Source: Belliella buryatensis (GTDB taxonomy: Bacteria > Bacteroidota > Bacteroidia > Cytophagales > Cyclobacteriaceae). From it: 64,000 nt of DNA. Position numbers and translations under genes: made by a program. Under the pieces are notes generated by a model. The model was not told where the DNA came from, ran no database searches, and saw nothing but the letters and a program-made list of their open reading frames with translations. Positions 52,465-61,783 of this stretch are shown piece after piece. The stretch lies in contig NZ_FZOK01000002.1 in the NCBI RefSeq assembly GCF_900188245.1, forward strand, positions 62,001 through 126,000, read 5' to 3'. How positions within the stretch are numbered: position 1 is the first letter of the stretch; each line of letters opens with the position of its first letter.

Positions 52465-52492
52465 GGCTAAGCTTTCAGGCTTAGCCTTTTTT
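52465..52492 (+). terminator. Terminator of adk
   Basis: GGCTAAGC (52465-52472) pairs with GCTTAGCC (52479-52486) across TTTCAG and is followed by six T. Confidence 0.88.
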
Positions 52493-52511
52493 ATTACCAA
52501 TCAAGAAAAAA

Positions 52512-53504
52512 GTGGCAGATTCCAATTTTATAGATTATGTGAAGTTTTGCTCCCGTTCAGGAGCAGGAGGGGCAGGTTCTGTTCATTTCAGAAGGGAAAA
52601 GCACGTGCCCAAAGGTGGCCCTGATGGAGGGGACGGTGGTCGTGGCGGTCATATTATTTTGAGGGGTAGTTCTCAATTGTGGACATTGCTCCATTTGAAA
52701 TATAAAAAGCACGTCATAGCAGAGGCGGGAAAGAATGGTGAAGGTGGTCGAAGAAAAGGAAGAGATGGACAAGATATCATTCTAGAGGTTCCATTGGGAA
52801 CAGTCGCTAAAGATGCCGAAACAAGAGAGGTGCGATTTGAAATCACCGAGGACGGTCAAGAAGTCATCCTGACCTCTGGTGGAAGAGGTGGGCTAGGAAA
52901 TGATCATTTCAAAACAGCAACGAATCAAGCTCCCCATTTTGCGCAGCCAGGAGAAGAGGGGATTGAAGAATGGATCATTCTTGAACTGAAATTATTAGCA
53001 GATATTGGATTAGTGGGTTTCCCGAATGCAGGAAAGTCAACCTTGCTTTCAAGTATCTCAGCTGCCAAGCCTGAGATTGGGGACTATCCATTTACAACTT
53101 TGGTTCCTAATCTTGGAGTGATTCCTTACAGAGATGATAAATCCTTTGTGATGGCTGATGTCCCCGGAATCATTGAAGGAGCAGCAGAAGGTAGAGGTCT
53201 AGGGATTCGTTTTCTAAGGCATATTGAAAGAAACTCCATACTCTTGTTCATGATACCTGCTGATGCAGACAGTATACAAGGGCAATATGATATCCTGCTT
53301 GGAGAACTCGAAAAGTATAATCCAGAATTGCTTGATAAAAAAAGGCTTTTGGCGATTACCAAGGCTGACATGCTAGACGAGGAGTTGATGGAGCAGATGC
53401 AAGCAGATGTACCTAAGGACATCCCATACATCTTCATATCTTCTGTGAGTCAGTACAATTTAGATAAATTGAAAGATATGCTTTGGCAAGCAATCAACGA
53501 TTAA
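52512..53504 (+). CDS. obgE: Obg/CgtA GTPase
   Basis: A 330-residue ribosome-assembly GTPase. It has a Gly-rich Obg fold (about 1-158, with [12 protein letters not shown]) and a GTPase domain with the P-loop GFPNAGKST, switch [12 protein letters not shown] and [10 protein letters not shown]. The C-terminal domain found in some Obg proteins is absent. It starts at GTG 52512. Confidence 0.93.
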   Translation: MADSNFIDYVKFCSRSGAGGAGSVHFRREKHVPKGGPDGGDGGRGGHIILRGSSQLWTLLHLKYKKHVIAEAGKNGEGGRRKGRDGQDIILEVPLGTVAKDAETREVRFEITEDGQEVILTSGGRGGLGNDHFKTATNQAPHFAQPGEEGIEEWIILELKLLADIGLVGFPNAGKSTLLSSISAAKPEIGDYPFTTLVPNLGVIPYRDDKSFVMADVPGIIEGAAEGRGLGIRFLRHIERNSILLFMIPADADSIQGQYDILLGELEKYNPELLDKKRLLAITKADMLDEELMEQMQADVPKDIPYIFISSVSQYNLDKLKDMLWQAIND

Positions 53505-53508
53505 GCTG

Positions 53509-53549
53509 TGTCAGAATGTCAGTTTTCTCCTTATGGCAAGCATATTGAT
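53509..53549 (+). promoter_or_regulatory. Candidate grpE promoter region with TGTCAG repeats and a -24/-12-like element
   Basis: TGTCAG occurs twice (53509-53514 and 53517-53522). TGGCAAG-N4-TTGAT (53534-53549) resembles a sigma-54 -24/-12 element (TGGCAC-N5-TTGC type), with mismatches at the terminal GC. The first usable ATG is 24 bases further on. The assignment to sigma-54 is tentative. Confidence 0.35.
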
Positions 53550-53572
53550 TCCTAGCGAAAGCGTATCATTGT

Positions 53573-54172
53573 ATGATGATGGATCAAGTAGTAAAAAAAG
53601 AAAAGTATAGTATGGATAAGGAAAATATCACCTCTGAGGCTGAAGATTTAAAAAACTTGGAAGAAAATCAGCAGGAAGAAGTAGTAGAAGATAAAGTAGA
53701 GGATCAAGCTGATGAATTGTCAGTTGAAGAAAAATTGTCAGCAGAGGTTCAGGAATTGAAAGATAAATACCTGAGGCTTTATTCTGAATTTGATAATTTT
53801 AGAAGGAGGACTGCCAAAGAAAAATTGGAATTAATCAAAACAGCTTCAGAAGAAATGATGTCTGCGATTCTACCTGTGGTTGACGATTTTGAGCGGGCTT
53901 TCAAAGCAAACGAATCAGAAGAAGATGCAGCAAAGGTCAGAGAAGGCAATCAATTGGTCTTTAATAAATTCCAAAAGGTACTTGAAGGTAAAGGTCTGAA
54001 GGTAATGGAAGGTTTGATCGGCGAACCATTTGATGCAGATACACAGGAAGCAATCACTCAGATTCCTGCTCCATCTGAAGAGATGAAAGGAAAAGTGATA
54101 GATGTAGTAGAAAAAGGATACACACTTGGCGATAAAGTGATCAGATATGCCAAGGTGGTCATTGGAGCATAA
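53573..54172 (+). CDS. grpE: Nucleotide exchange factor GrpE
   Basis: A 199-residue cochaperone that releases ADP from DnaK. It has a long acidic N terminus, a coiled coil (EVQELKDKYLRLYSEFDNFRRRTAKE) and a C-terminal beta domain (FDADTQEAITQIPAP, KGYTLGDKVIRYAKV). Three consecutive ATGs begin at 53573, and MDKEN at 53612 is an alternative start. dnaJ starts six bases after the stop. dnaK is not in the window. Confidence 0.93.
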   Translation: MMMDQVVKKEKYSMDKENITSEAEDLKNLEENQQEEVVEDKVEDQADELSVEEKLSAEVQELKDKYLRLYSEFDNFRRRTAKEKLELIKTASEEMMSAILPVVDDFERAFKANESEEDAAKVREGNQLVFNKFQKVLEGKGLKVMEGLIGEPFDADTQEAITQIPAPSEEMKGKVIDVVEKGYTLGDKVIRYAKVVIGA

Positions 54173-54178
54173 GATACC

Positions 54179-55288
54179 ATGGCAAAAAGAGATTATTATG
54201 AAATCCTTGGCATAGCCAAAAACGCTACCCAAGACGAAATCAAAAAAGCTTACAGAAAACTCGCGATACAATATCACCCAGATAAGAATCCCGACAATCC
54301 AGAAGCGGAAGAAAAATTCAAGGAAGCAGCGGAAGCTTATGAAGTCCTGAGCAATCAGGAAAAAAGGCAACGCTATGATCAGTTTGGTCACCAAGGCTTA
54401 GGTGGTAATGGCGGCTTTGGCGGTGGAGGGATGAATATGGATGACATTTTCTCCCAATTCGGTGATATCTTCGGTGGAGGAGGAGGCTTTGATTCTTTCT
54501 TTGGTGGAGGAAGTCGCGGAAGAAGAACCAAAAAAGGAACCAACCTGAGAGTCAAACTGAAACTCAATCTCAAAGAGGTTGCCAATGGCGTAGAGAAAAA
54601 AATCAAAGTAAAACGCCATGTTTTAGCAGATGGGGTGACTTTTACAACATGCTCTACTTGTCAAGGTACTGGTCAGATTAAGAAGGTAGTCAACACCATG
54701 CTTGGTCAGATGGTCTCGGCAAGTACTTGTCATGTATGTGGTGGAAATGGTCAGATTGTAGACAAAAAGCCAGCTGAAGCAGACGCTAGAGGCCTGATCC
54801 TCAAAGAAGAAGTAATTGCTATCAATATACCCGGAGGGGTTGCTGATGGCATGCAACTGAGTATGTCTGGCAAAGGGAACGAAACAGCTGGAGGAATTCC
54901 TGGTGATCTATTGATAGTCATTGAAGAAGTTGAAGATGATATCTTGCAAAGAGATGGCAATAATGTGGTCTATGACTTGTATGTGAACTTTGTAGATGCC
55001 GCTCTAGGAGCGCAAGTAGAGGTGCCAACCATAGATGGTAAAGTGAAGATCAAACTTGATCCAGGTACTCAAAGCGGTAAAATGCTTCGACTTAAAGGAA
55101 AAGGGATCAAGGATATCAATGGATATGGTAAAGGGGATCAATTGATCCATGTCAATGTTTGGACACCTAAGCAACTGAGCAAGGAGGAAAAACAAATATT
55201 AGAAGGTTTGAGAAATTCTGAAAATTTCAAACCAGACCCAGGAAACTCAGAGAAGAGTTTCTTTGATAAGATGAAAGAATTCTTTTAA
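54179..55288 (+). CDS. dnaJ: Chaperone DnaJ with a reduced zinc finger
   Basis: A 369-residue DnaK cochaperone. It has a J domain (about 1-70, with HPDKNP), a Gly/Phe-rich region (75-120) and C-terminal substrate-binding domains. Only two of the usual four CxxCxGxG motifs are present, CSTCQGTG (Cys158, Cys161) and CHVCGGNG (Cys184, Cys187). The 26-residue spacing matches motifs 2 and 3, which form zinc centre II. Motifs 1 and 4 of zinc centre I are both missing. A terminator follows at 55352. Confidence 0.94.
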   Translation: MAKRDYYEILGIAKNATQDEIKKAYRKLAIQYHPDKNPDNPEAEEKFKEAAEAYEVLSNQEKRQRYDQFGHQGLGGNGGFGGGGMNMDDIFSQFGDIFGGGGGFDSFFGGGSRGRRTKKGTNLRVKLKLNLKEVANGVEKKIKVKRHVLADGVTFTTCSTCQGTGQIKKVVNTMLGQMVSASTCHVCGGNGQIVDKKPAEADARGLILKEEVIAINIPGGVADGMQLSMSGKGNETAGGIPGDLLIVIEEVEDDILQRDGNNVVYDLYVNFVDAALGAQVEVPTIDGKVKIKLDPGTQSGKMLRLKGKGIKDINGYGKGDQLIHVNVWTPKQLSKEEKQILEGLRNSENFKPDPGNSEKSFFDKMKEFF

Positions 55289-55351
55289 GGAAATTGCATT
55301 CTGAAGATTGGTAGCGGGGTCTGCAATCTGTTTTTCAAATCAGAGATTTAT

Positions 55352-55380
55352 AAAGCTGGAAAATTTTCCAGCTTTTTTTT
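55352..55380 (+). terminator. Terminator of grpE-dnaJ
   Basis: AAAGCTGGAAAA (55352-55363) and TTTTCCAGCTTT (55364-55375) form a perfect palindrome with T to 55380. Confidence 0.92.
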
Positions 55381-55423
55381 GTCTTATATAAACCTTTTGC
55401 TTTCGAAAGCGTAATTTACCCGT

Positions 55424-56311
55424 ATGTTGAGAGTATTGTGTTTATTGCTTTGCCTGTCATTCTGGAGCAAATCACCCTTAATTGCCCAGATAAGCAAAGA
55501 ATTTGCAGTAGAAGAGCGCCATGGGTACAACCTTGTACATGTTGATTTCAATGTGTATAAAGGCATCACTGATGTCAAAAGAAAACATGGAGATAGACCC
55601 ATATATATTCAATCCCATCTTTCCAAAGTAAATATTTTGCCATCTTTCTCTCACGAGATAAAAGATGGAGTGCTGAGGGCACAATTGCATCACAGAAATG
55701 TAGAGTCAGAAACACTAGGGAAAAGCCTATCCTACAAGCTCTTTTCCAGTGATAATGAGGATTTTGATCATAAATGGGATTTAGGACTCAGCTCTAACCA
55801 TCTTTACGACCTAAACTTGTATTTTGGAGTCGGTAAAGCCAATTTAGATTTTTCCAATATCCCAGTATCCAACTGCACCATCAGGTCAGCAAGTGCTGAT
55901 ATCAAGCTTGATTATTCTAAGAGAATTGCTAATTCTGTCACCATGGATACCATGGTAGTAGCCATCAACATGGGCAACTTGGATGCTTATAATATCAATT
56001 ATGCCAATGCAGAGAACATGTTTTTTGAAATCAACTATGGCACACTCAACTTGTCTTTTTCTGAGGGGGTGATTCACGATTTGAAAGTATCAGCTGTCAT
56101 CGGTGCTGGCAAAGTCAACCTCACCCTTCCAGATCAAAATCAGCCTTATAGACTCAAAATTAAGTCTACACCTATGTGTAGAACAAGCCTTCCTGCTTAT
56201 CTCAAAGACATCGGAGATAAAACATACGTGAGTAAAGCCTACAAAGCAGACGCCCCAGATTTGGTAGATATGGTGATTGATATTTCAGTGGGGTCTTTGG
56301 TTGTTAAATAA
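55424..56311 (+). CDS. Exported protein of unknown function
   Basis: A 295-residue protein with a signal peptide (MLRVLCLLLCLSFWSKSPLIAQ). The mature part is beta-rich with regularly spaced short strands (LYFGVGKANLDFSNI, MVVAINMGNLDAYN, EINYGTLNLSFSE, IGAGKVNLTLP), suggesting a beta-helix or adhesin-like fold of the DUF4097 kind. No family could be named with confidence. It has its own terminator and converges on dps. Confidence 0.7.
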   Translation: MLRVLCLLLCLSFWSKSPLIAQISKEFAVEERHGYNLVHVDFNVYKGITDVKRKHGDRPIYIQSHLSKVNILPSFSHEIKDGVLRAQLHHRNVESETLGKSLSYKLFSSDNEDFDHKWDLGLSSNHLYDLNLYFGVGKANLDFSNIPVSNCTIRSASADIKLDYSKRIANSVTMDTMVVAINMGNLDAYNINYANAENMFFEINYGTLNLSFSEGVIHDLKVSAVIGAGKVNLTLPDQNQPYRLKIKSTPMCRTSLPAYLKDIGDKTYVSKAYKADAPDLVDMVIDISVGSLVVK

Positions 56312-56317
56312 AAATTA

Positions 56318-56350
56318 AAAGGCGACCTCAAAAAGAGGTCGCCTTTCTTT
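56318..56350. terminator. Terminator between the exported-protein gene and dps
   Basis: AAAGGCGACCTC (56318-56329) and its exact complement (56335-56346) form a 12-bp stem with an A5 loop. A-rich and T-rich flanks on either side allow it to serve both convergent genes. Confidence 0.9.
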
Positions 56351-56370
56351 ATGGTATACTAACAGTTGGA

Positions 56371-56841
56371 TTATTTCAAATAAGCGGAGAGCATCCACAC
56401 TACTTTCTCTTTACCAGTAATGTATTCACTCATCATGGATACGGTACCCTCGTCATTTTGTTCAGCAGCGATTTCCAATACCTCTCTTTCTAGGCTTAAT
56501 AGTGTATTGAGGTTGTCTCTGACGATTTCCACCATTTCCTTGGCTTCATGTATTTCCTTAGCCTCTTTGATTGCTGCATGGTTGATGTATTCTTCAAAAG
56601 AGGAAAGCGGCCTGATACCCAGTGTCAGAATCCTCTCTGCGACCTCATCTATCCCGAGATTAGCTGCATTGTACAATTCCTCAAATTTTGCATGAAGCTC
56701 AAAGAAGTTTGGTCCAGTTACATTCCAGTGGAAGTTCCTGAGGTTTTGATAGTAAATTTCATAATTAGCCAAAAGTTCGTTTAGTTTTTTGGCTAATACT
56801 TTACTGTCTTTTATTTCTAATCCTATATCGTTTGTGTTCAT
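56371..56841 (-). CDS. dps: Dps-type ferritin-like DNA protection protein
   Basis: A 156-residue protein that oxidises iron and shields DNA in stationary phase or oxidative stress. YQNLRNFHWNVTGPNFFELH, with the following LHAKFEELYNAANLGIDEVAERI, carries the ferroxidase residues at the dimer interface. Length fits a four-helix Dps subunit. It is divergent from the histidine kinase. Confidence 0.92.
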   Translation of the reverse strand: MNTNDIGLEIKDSKVLAKKLNELLANYEIYYQNLRNFHWNVTGPNFFELHAKFEELYNAANLGIDEVAERILTLGIRPLSSFEEYINHAAIKEAKEIHEAKEMVEIVRDNLNTLLSLEREVLEIAAEQNDEGTVSMMSEYITGKEKVVWMLSAYLK

Positions 56842-56986
56842 TTTATTATATTTTTGGTTTTAACATTTCCTATAGATCAAAATTGACGCCAAGTAACGCA
56901 AAAAGTATATTTTGTCTGTTTGATAATATCTATGGTCAAATTGAGTTCTCTATAGTGTTACGCCCAACCATCAGAATTGTTACAAA

Positions 56987-58219
56987 ATGAAGTACACCCT
57001 TCAGGAAATTGCCACGCTGGATTTCTATCAAAATAAAAACAGGATCAAATGGCTGATCTTCATCTGTTCCGTTGTGATTAGCTTTGGCTCCATATACTAT
57101 ACCAATGATTTGGTGGAGGAGCTCAAAGACCGTGAAAAAAGACAAATTGAATTACTTGCCCGTGCTTTGGAGTATGCGGCCATTTATACTGACAACTTGA
57201 CATTTATCAATCAGGAGATCATTCAGCAAAATAATTCTATTCCATTGATCATCATGGATGAATTTGGAAATCCAGGTGAGTTCAAGAATATCAATTTTGG
57301 TAAGAAAACATCTCAAGCTGATCAAGAGGAAATCCTAAGAGCCGAACTAATTAAGATGCGGGATCAATATGAGCCTATACAGATGGAAAACGGTTCTTTT
57401 ATTTTTTATAGAAATTCTGAATTGCTAACCTCGCTCCGTTTTTATCCTTACGTGCAATTGGCTGTGATTTTGGTTTTTGGAATCTTAGCCTATGCTGTTT
57501 TTAATCAGTCCAAAATAGCTGAACAAAACCAGGTATGGGCAGGATTGACAAAGGAAACTGCGCATCAGCTAGGTACCCCTATTGCTTCATTGATGGCTTG
57601 GATAGATTACCTGAAGAATTCTCCCGTCTGGGATGAAAACAAAGAAGTCATCCAAGAGATGGATAAGGATGTAGTCAAGCTCAGGATGGTCACAGAAAGA
57701 TTCAGCTCAATAGGGAGTAAGCCTGTGATCCAAACCGAGAATGTCTTTGGGGTGGTCGATGAGGCCATCGCTTACCTTCGTCCGAGGATAAGTAGTAAAG
57801 TAGAGATCAAAGTCAATGGCTATTCGAGAGATATTGAAGCCATGATCAATAAGCCACTATTTGAATGGGTAATAGAAAATATCTGTAAAAATGCGGTAGA
57901 TGCTATGCGTGGTCAAGGCCAAATTTCAATTGAGATCATCAAGGAGAGTGAGCAATATGTGGTCGTAGATATTACCGATACAGGCAAGGGAATGGAGAAA
58001 AGCATGTATAAGAAGGTCTTTAATCCCGGTTTCTCTACTCGTAAAAGAGGCTGGGGGCTTGGACTAACGCTAGCCAAAAGGATCATAGAAGGCTATCACC
58101 AGGGGAAAGTATTTGTTAAAAATTCTGAAATAGGCAAAGGAACCACATTCCGAATCGTGCTCAATGGCGTTCCAGAACAAATGACGGAAGTCAAAAAAGA
58201 TGATTTTTTCAAGTTCTAA
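56987..58219 (+). CDS. Sensor histidine kinase
   Basis: A 410-residue membrane kinase. It has two transmembrane helices (about 21-38 and 154-173), an extracytoplasmic segment of about 115 residues, then the dimerisation domain with phospho-acceptor His193 in KETAHQLGTPIASL. The ATPase domain has an N box (ENICKNAVDAM), G1 (DTGKGM) and G2 (GWGLGLTLAK). The HQLGTP form of the H box is frequent in Bacteroidota. No response regulator gene is adjacent, so its partner is elsewhere. The signal is unknown. Confidence 0.88.
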   Translation: MKYTLQEIATLDFYQNKNRIKWLIFICSVVISFGSIYYTNDLVEELKDREKRQIELLARALEYAAIYTDNLTFINQEIIQQNNSIPLIIMDEFGNPGEFKNINFGKKTSQADQEEILRAELIKMRDQYEPIQMENGSFIFYRNSELLTSLRFYPYVQLAVILVFGILAYAVFNQSKIAEQNQVWAGLTKETAHQLGTPIASLMAWIDYLKNSPVWDENKEVIQEMDKDVVKLRMVTERFSSIGSKPVIQTENVFGVVDEAIAYLRPRISSKVEIKVNGYSRDIEAMINKPLFEWVIENICKNAVDAMRGQGQISIEIIKESEQYVVVDITDTGKGMEKSMYKKVFNPGFSTRKRGWGLGLTLAKRIIEGYHQGKVFVKNSEIGKGTTFRIVLNGVPEQMTEVKKDDFFKF

Positions 58220-58275
58220 TAGATGATCTATAGTTACTTTGCTAGGCACTTTAGAAAAGACTAAAAAACAAAAAA

Positions 58276-58290
58276 GGCTTCAAAGAAGCC
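58276..58290 (-). terminator. Hairpin terminator downstream of the DUF5686 gene
   Basis: GGCTTC-AAA-GAAGCC. On the minus strand a run of six T follows, so it probably ends the leftward transcript about 100 bases after the stop. Confidence 0.7.
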
Positions 58291-58388
58291 CAGATTAAAG
58301 ATAAGACAGCCATGGGCCATCAAATCTTTCCAATTATTAAACCTTACTGCTACTAAGGTACTATTCTATACTGATTTATCAAAATCAA

Positions 58389-61031
58389 TCAGTTAATGTT
58401 GATAAAACTTGCAATTCCAAATCGTACACCACCTCTTTTGTAACTGTCATTTTCAAAACCAGCACCCATTTCCAATCGGAAAATTCTAAATAAATTATCT
58501 AGTGAATACCCCACTTCCCAATAATGTGGAGAGTTGGCTGTCTTGAGATAGTTGAAGAATATATTTTCTCTTAATCCTGAGAACCTCAGCATAGGCAATT
58601 GCGTGAGTAGGAATTTTCTGAATTGATAATGAACAATTCCACTGAAATATTCACTTTGTGTGCTGTATTGGTAGTAGTCCAAGAATCGGTAATTAGAAGC
58701 CACACCCATATTGGCGAATATCGTTCTATTACCTCCAAAATGCATGAAGTCTTGGAAGTAGACCTGATTGCTGTTCAAAAAGCTTCCTGCTCTTACATTA
58801 AAATCTAGCTTGCCACTAACTCCAAAATTAAAGAAATGCTCCAAACCCAATTCAACTAAATCAAAATCCGGTTGATTACCTTCATAGCCATGCCTAATGC
58901 CCTTGGTATAGCCCAAGTTAATTACTGGAGCTGTTTCGTAGATGGGGATTTTTCGGCCATTACGAATTCTATATTTCAGCCCAGGCCTCCATCTGATGGT
59001 GTTGTTCCATATCATTGCTCTATGATTTTCAAAAGCGGGATCATCAGCCTCAAGATTATTTGGAATATTGGAGGTATAGGTTCTCTCTGGCCTATTGTAA
59101 AAGCTGAAATCGCTGTTGTTTTCCAAAGTTCTCCTGTCAGCATAAGTTAGATTGGATCGGTATGTGAAAGCATCACTCACTCGATGAGCAAAATACAAAG
59201 TGGCAAAATCTTGCTCGTAAAGCTTCATGTAATTTTGTCTGAAAAATAGAGAATACAAGGCATTCACCTGCTCATTAATTGGATTATCTCCATTGTATTG
59301 GAAGATGTAGGAGCCACCTCTCAATCCTAAAGTATAACCGGGTCTTCCTTTGTTGACAGATCTACGGATATCCATCACACTGTAAAGCTGATTGCTAGAG
59401 AATCCGTACCGCAATTCGGGCTCAAAATTCCATGATCTATTATAATAAGTGACTGAATCAGCCATTTTTTCAGATTTTTGAATTCTATAAAATCCACCAA
59501 GTCCAACTTTATAGCCTTCTACGGTGTTGAAAGAAAATTTGGTGAAATTTGTTTTGAACCCTGCGGACCTTCCTTTGCCGAAGAAATATCGACCTCCAGT
59601 GAGAATTTCTCCAGGTTTGAATTTTCTCTTTGCTCGCTGGGCGATGCTATCATCCTCACTCAATTTGGCCGCTTCTACTACCGCTAAGCTATCATCTCTT
59701 TGGTATCCTTTCAGCTCCGCGTCAGTAAGCTTCACGGGCCTGATGCTATCCCAATAACTCAAGTCTCTTTTCTTTGCCAAGGAATCTATTTTATAATTTC
59801 TCTCAGAGATTACTTCTACATTATCTCTTTCTTTGGTAGCTTCCTTTTCATAGGCGTTCACCAATTTCCTGAAATCTTTTCTGCTGAGTTCTTCTGACTG
59901 AGCCATCTGATCTAGAGCCGATAGATTTTTGTCTAAACTGATATTGATTTCTGGTGCTTCCTCTATTTTTTCGTCTATGATCTTGGTCTCTACGATCAAG
60001 TCGGGATTCAGCTTGACCTTGTGGTCACGTGCAGATGCGATGTACTTGTATTCTCCAGCAAACCCAAAGAATTTCCCTCCAAATACATAAGTATGCGTAG
60101 TGGGCATCCAGACATGCGTAGCTACTTCTGTGTACAATTGTCGCACTGCAATATCAAAACCCAACAAGGAAGTCTTTAAGTCTAGGCTGTGTATAGCCCA
60201 GTGATCCTCTATGATGAATATAAAACCCTCAAATACCCGCTCTCCTCTTGATCTTGGTGTGACACGGATTTTATTGATGGTGTAGCCGTTCTCTATAAAT
60301 GATCCCTCAAACCTGAATCGATAATAAGCAAAAGCGGATGGGGCCAATGGAGAAATAGCTTCATTGATTTTTTCTTCATAAAAGCTGCTAACAATATAAG
60401 GAGCTGGGGAGGTTTGGTTATTGTCTCCGTTAGTTCGGATGCTGATGACTCGCTCCTCTACGGTATTGGGTTGCCTGAAGGTGATCTCAGAGACAGATTC
60501 AGTAGTGTAGGCTTCATTCAATTTGAGTCCTTCTTTTTCTAATTCTTTCTTGATAAAAAATGGTGCATTGGTCAGTTGTCCAGTGCCTTTTAGGTAGACC
60601 ATCATTGAGTACTCATCTACTTGTAAGCGGTGATATTTGGCTTTTGAAATCGCTTTGCGCATCACTGTTAGTGCTGGGTCTTCAGCTTTGCTATTGATCG
60701 TCACTTCTTGCAAAGCGTATGTTTGTTGCTCCAGTACAAAATCCAAAGTCACCCAAGCATCTTTGATTTCTACTGTTTTGACCTGAGATGCATAACCCAT
60801 AAATTGCACGACCACATCATATGCTCCGGGACTCAATTTGTATTCATATTCACCTTGCTGATTGGTAGGAATACCATCTCCTATATTTCTAATATAAACT
60901 GAGGCATAGGCCAACGCTTCTCCTGAGTCACCTTTGACAGTTCCCCTGATTCCTTGAGCCATTAGACTGAGTTGTGTAAGGCTAGATAATAGAGTGAGAA
61001 AAAAGATTGTTTTAGGAAAAAGCTGCTGCAT
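58389..61031 (-). CDS. DUF5686 outer-membrane protein with carboxypeptidase-like regulatory domain
   Basis: An 880-residue exported protein. A signal peptide ends near SLMAQ and is followed by a carboxypeptidase-D regulatory-like domain (GIRGTVKGDSGEALAYASVYI, about 28-115). The remainder is the DUF5686 family, an outer-membrane barrel-like protein common in Bacteroidota. The chain ends in alternating strands (GGVRFGIASFININ). No role is established, though the regulatory domain is shared with TonB receptors. Confidence 0.85.
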   Translation of the reverse strand: MQQLFPKTIFFLTLLSSLTQLSLMAQGIRGTVKGDSGEALAYASVYIRNIGDGIPTNQQGEYEYKLSPGAYDVVVQFMGYASQVKTVEIKDAWVTLDFVLEQQTYALQEVTINSKAEDPALTVMRKAISKAKYHRLQVDEYSMMVYLKGTGQLTNAPFFIKKELEKEGLKLNEAYTTESVSEITFRQPNTVEERVISIRTNGDNNQTSPAPYIVSSFYEEKINEAISPLAPSAFAYYRFRFEGSFIENGYTINKIRVTPRSRGERVFEGFIFIIEDHWAIHSLDLKTSLLGFDIAVRQLYTEVATHVWMPTTHTYVFGGKFFGFAGEYKYIASARDHKVKLNPDLIVETKIIDEKIEEAPEINISLDKNLSALDQMAQSEELSRKDFRKLVNAYEKEATKERDNVEVISERNYKIDSLAKKRDLSYWDSIRPVKLTDAELKGYQRDDSLAVVEAAKLSEDDSIAQRAKRKFKPGEILTGGRYFFGKGRSAGFKTNFTKFSFNTVEGYKVGLGGFYRIQKSEKMADSVTYYNRSWNFEPELRYGFSSNQLYSVMDIRRSVNKGRPGYTLGLRGGSYIFQYNGDNPINEQVNALYSLFFRQNYMKLYEQDFATLYFAHRVSDAFTYRSNLTYADRRTLENNSDFSFYNRPERTYTSNIPNNLEADDPAFENHRAMIWNNTIRWRPGLKYRIRNGRKIPIYETAPVINLGYTKGIRHGYEGNQPDFDLVELGLEHFFNFGVSGKLDFNVRAGSFLNSNQVYFQDFMHFGGNRTIFANMGVASNYRFLDYYQYSTQSEYFSGIVHYQFRKFLLTQLPMLRFSGLRENIFFNYLKTANSPHYWEVGYSLDNLFRIFRLEMGAGFENDSYKRGGVRFGIASFININ

Positions 61032-61783
61032 AGAGATTTGTTAAGACAAATTGCTTGATTCTATTATTTAAACATAAAGCAATTCTACGGGAAATTGATG
61101 GAAGGGGCTGTTTTTTTAACAATAATTAGTTGTATTCTAAATTTAAGTTGAACGATTCCGAGTTGCTTTATTATTAGACTTCTTTTAGCAAAGCTAGTTA
61201 CTATACCTAGTGCATAAGACTGCGTGGCTCCTTTTTCTTTGGTCTATAGGGTCTTCATTTATGATCTAAGAGGAACTCAAGTTCTTTCCTAGGATGAATT
61301 AAGATTTATTAAGATGAAGCTAATTATATTTTTTACTGATTCATAGAATCAAATTTAGTCATAGTGTCAATGTAAGTGATCATTATTCTATAAAATGAAT
61401 CTGTTGATTTTTCAATCAAAAATTTCATAAAAAAGCATTCAATCAGATCATAAGTTTTGCTTATAGGCTATTGAACTTTGTTTTTGTTCTAAATGGTCTG
61501 AAAACTTCAGATTTGTGATTCAGGAATAAGCTATTTTTCACTTTTTTAATAAAACTCAAAAATTTTAACTATTCGAAAAGTTCAATCGTTTTCGGTTGCC
61601 GATATGTTAATATAATGACAAAATTTTAACAGATTAGGAAAAATACCTTTGTTCTATTAACACAACAATCCTCAAATGCCTTATAGTGACTTTGTTAAAA
61701 ATTGCAAAATTCAATTTTATCAATCAACTTGGTTTAGAAATTAACTATTAAACCAAACCGTTTTTTTCAAAACAACAAACCCT
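61032..61783. promoter_or_regulatory. Long noncoding region upstream of the SusC-type gene
   Basis: No gene is seen. TACCTTTG (61644-61651) fits the -7 consensus, which would give a leader of about 125 bases, though the -33 element is weak. A small hairpin TTGATT-TTTC-AATCAA lies at 61404-61419. Confidence 0.45.

Noticed and set aside
52442-52486. An attenuator or riboswitch in the obg leader
   Set aside because: The hairpin is simply a good terminator for adk and there is no conserved aptamer-like sequence; the -7-like word may be chance.
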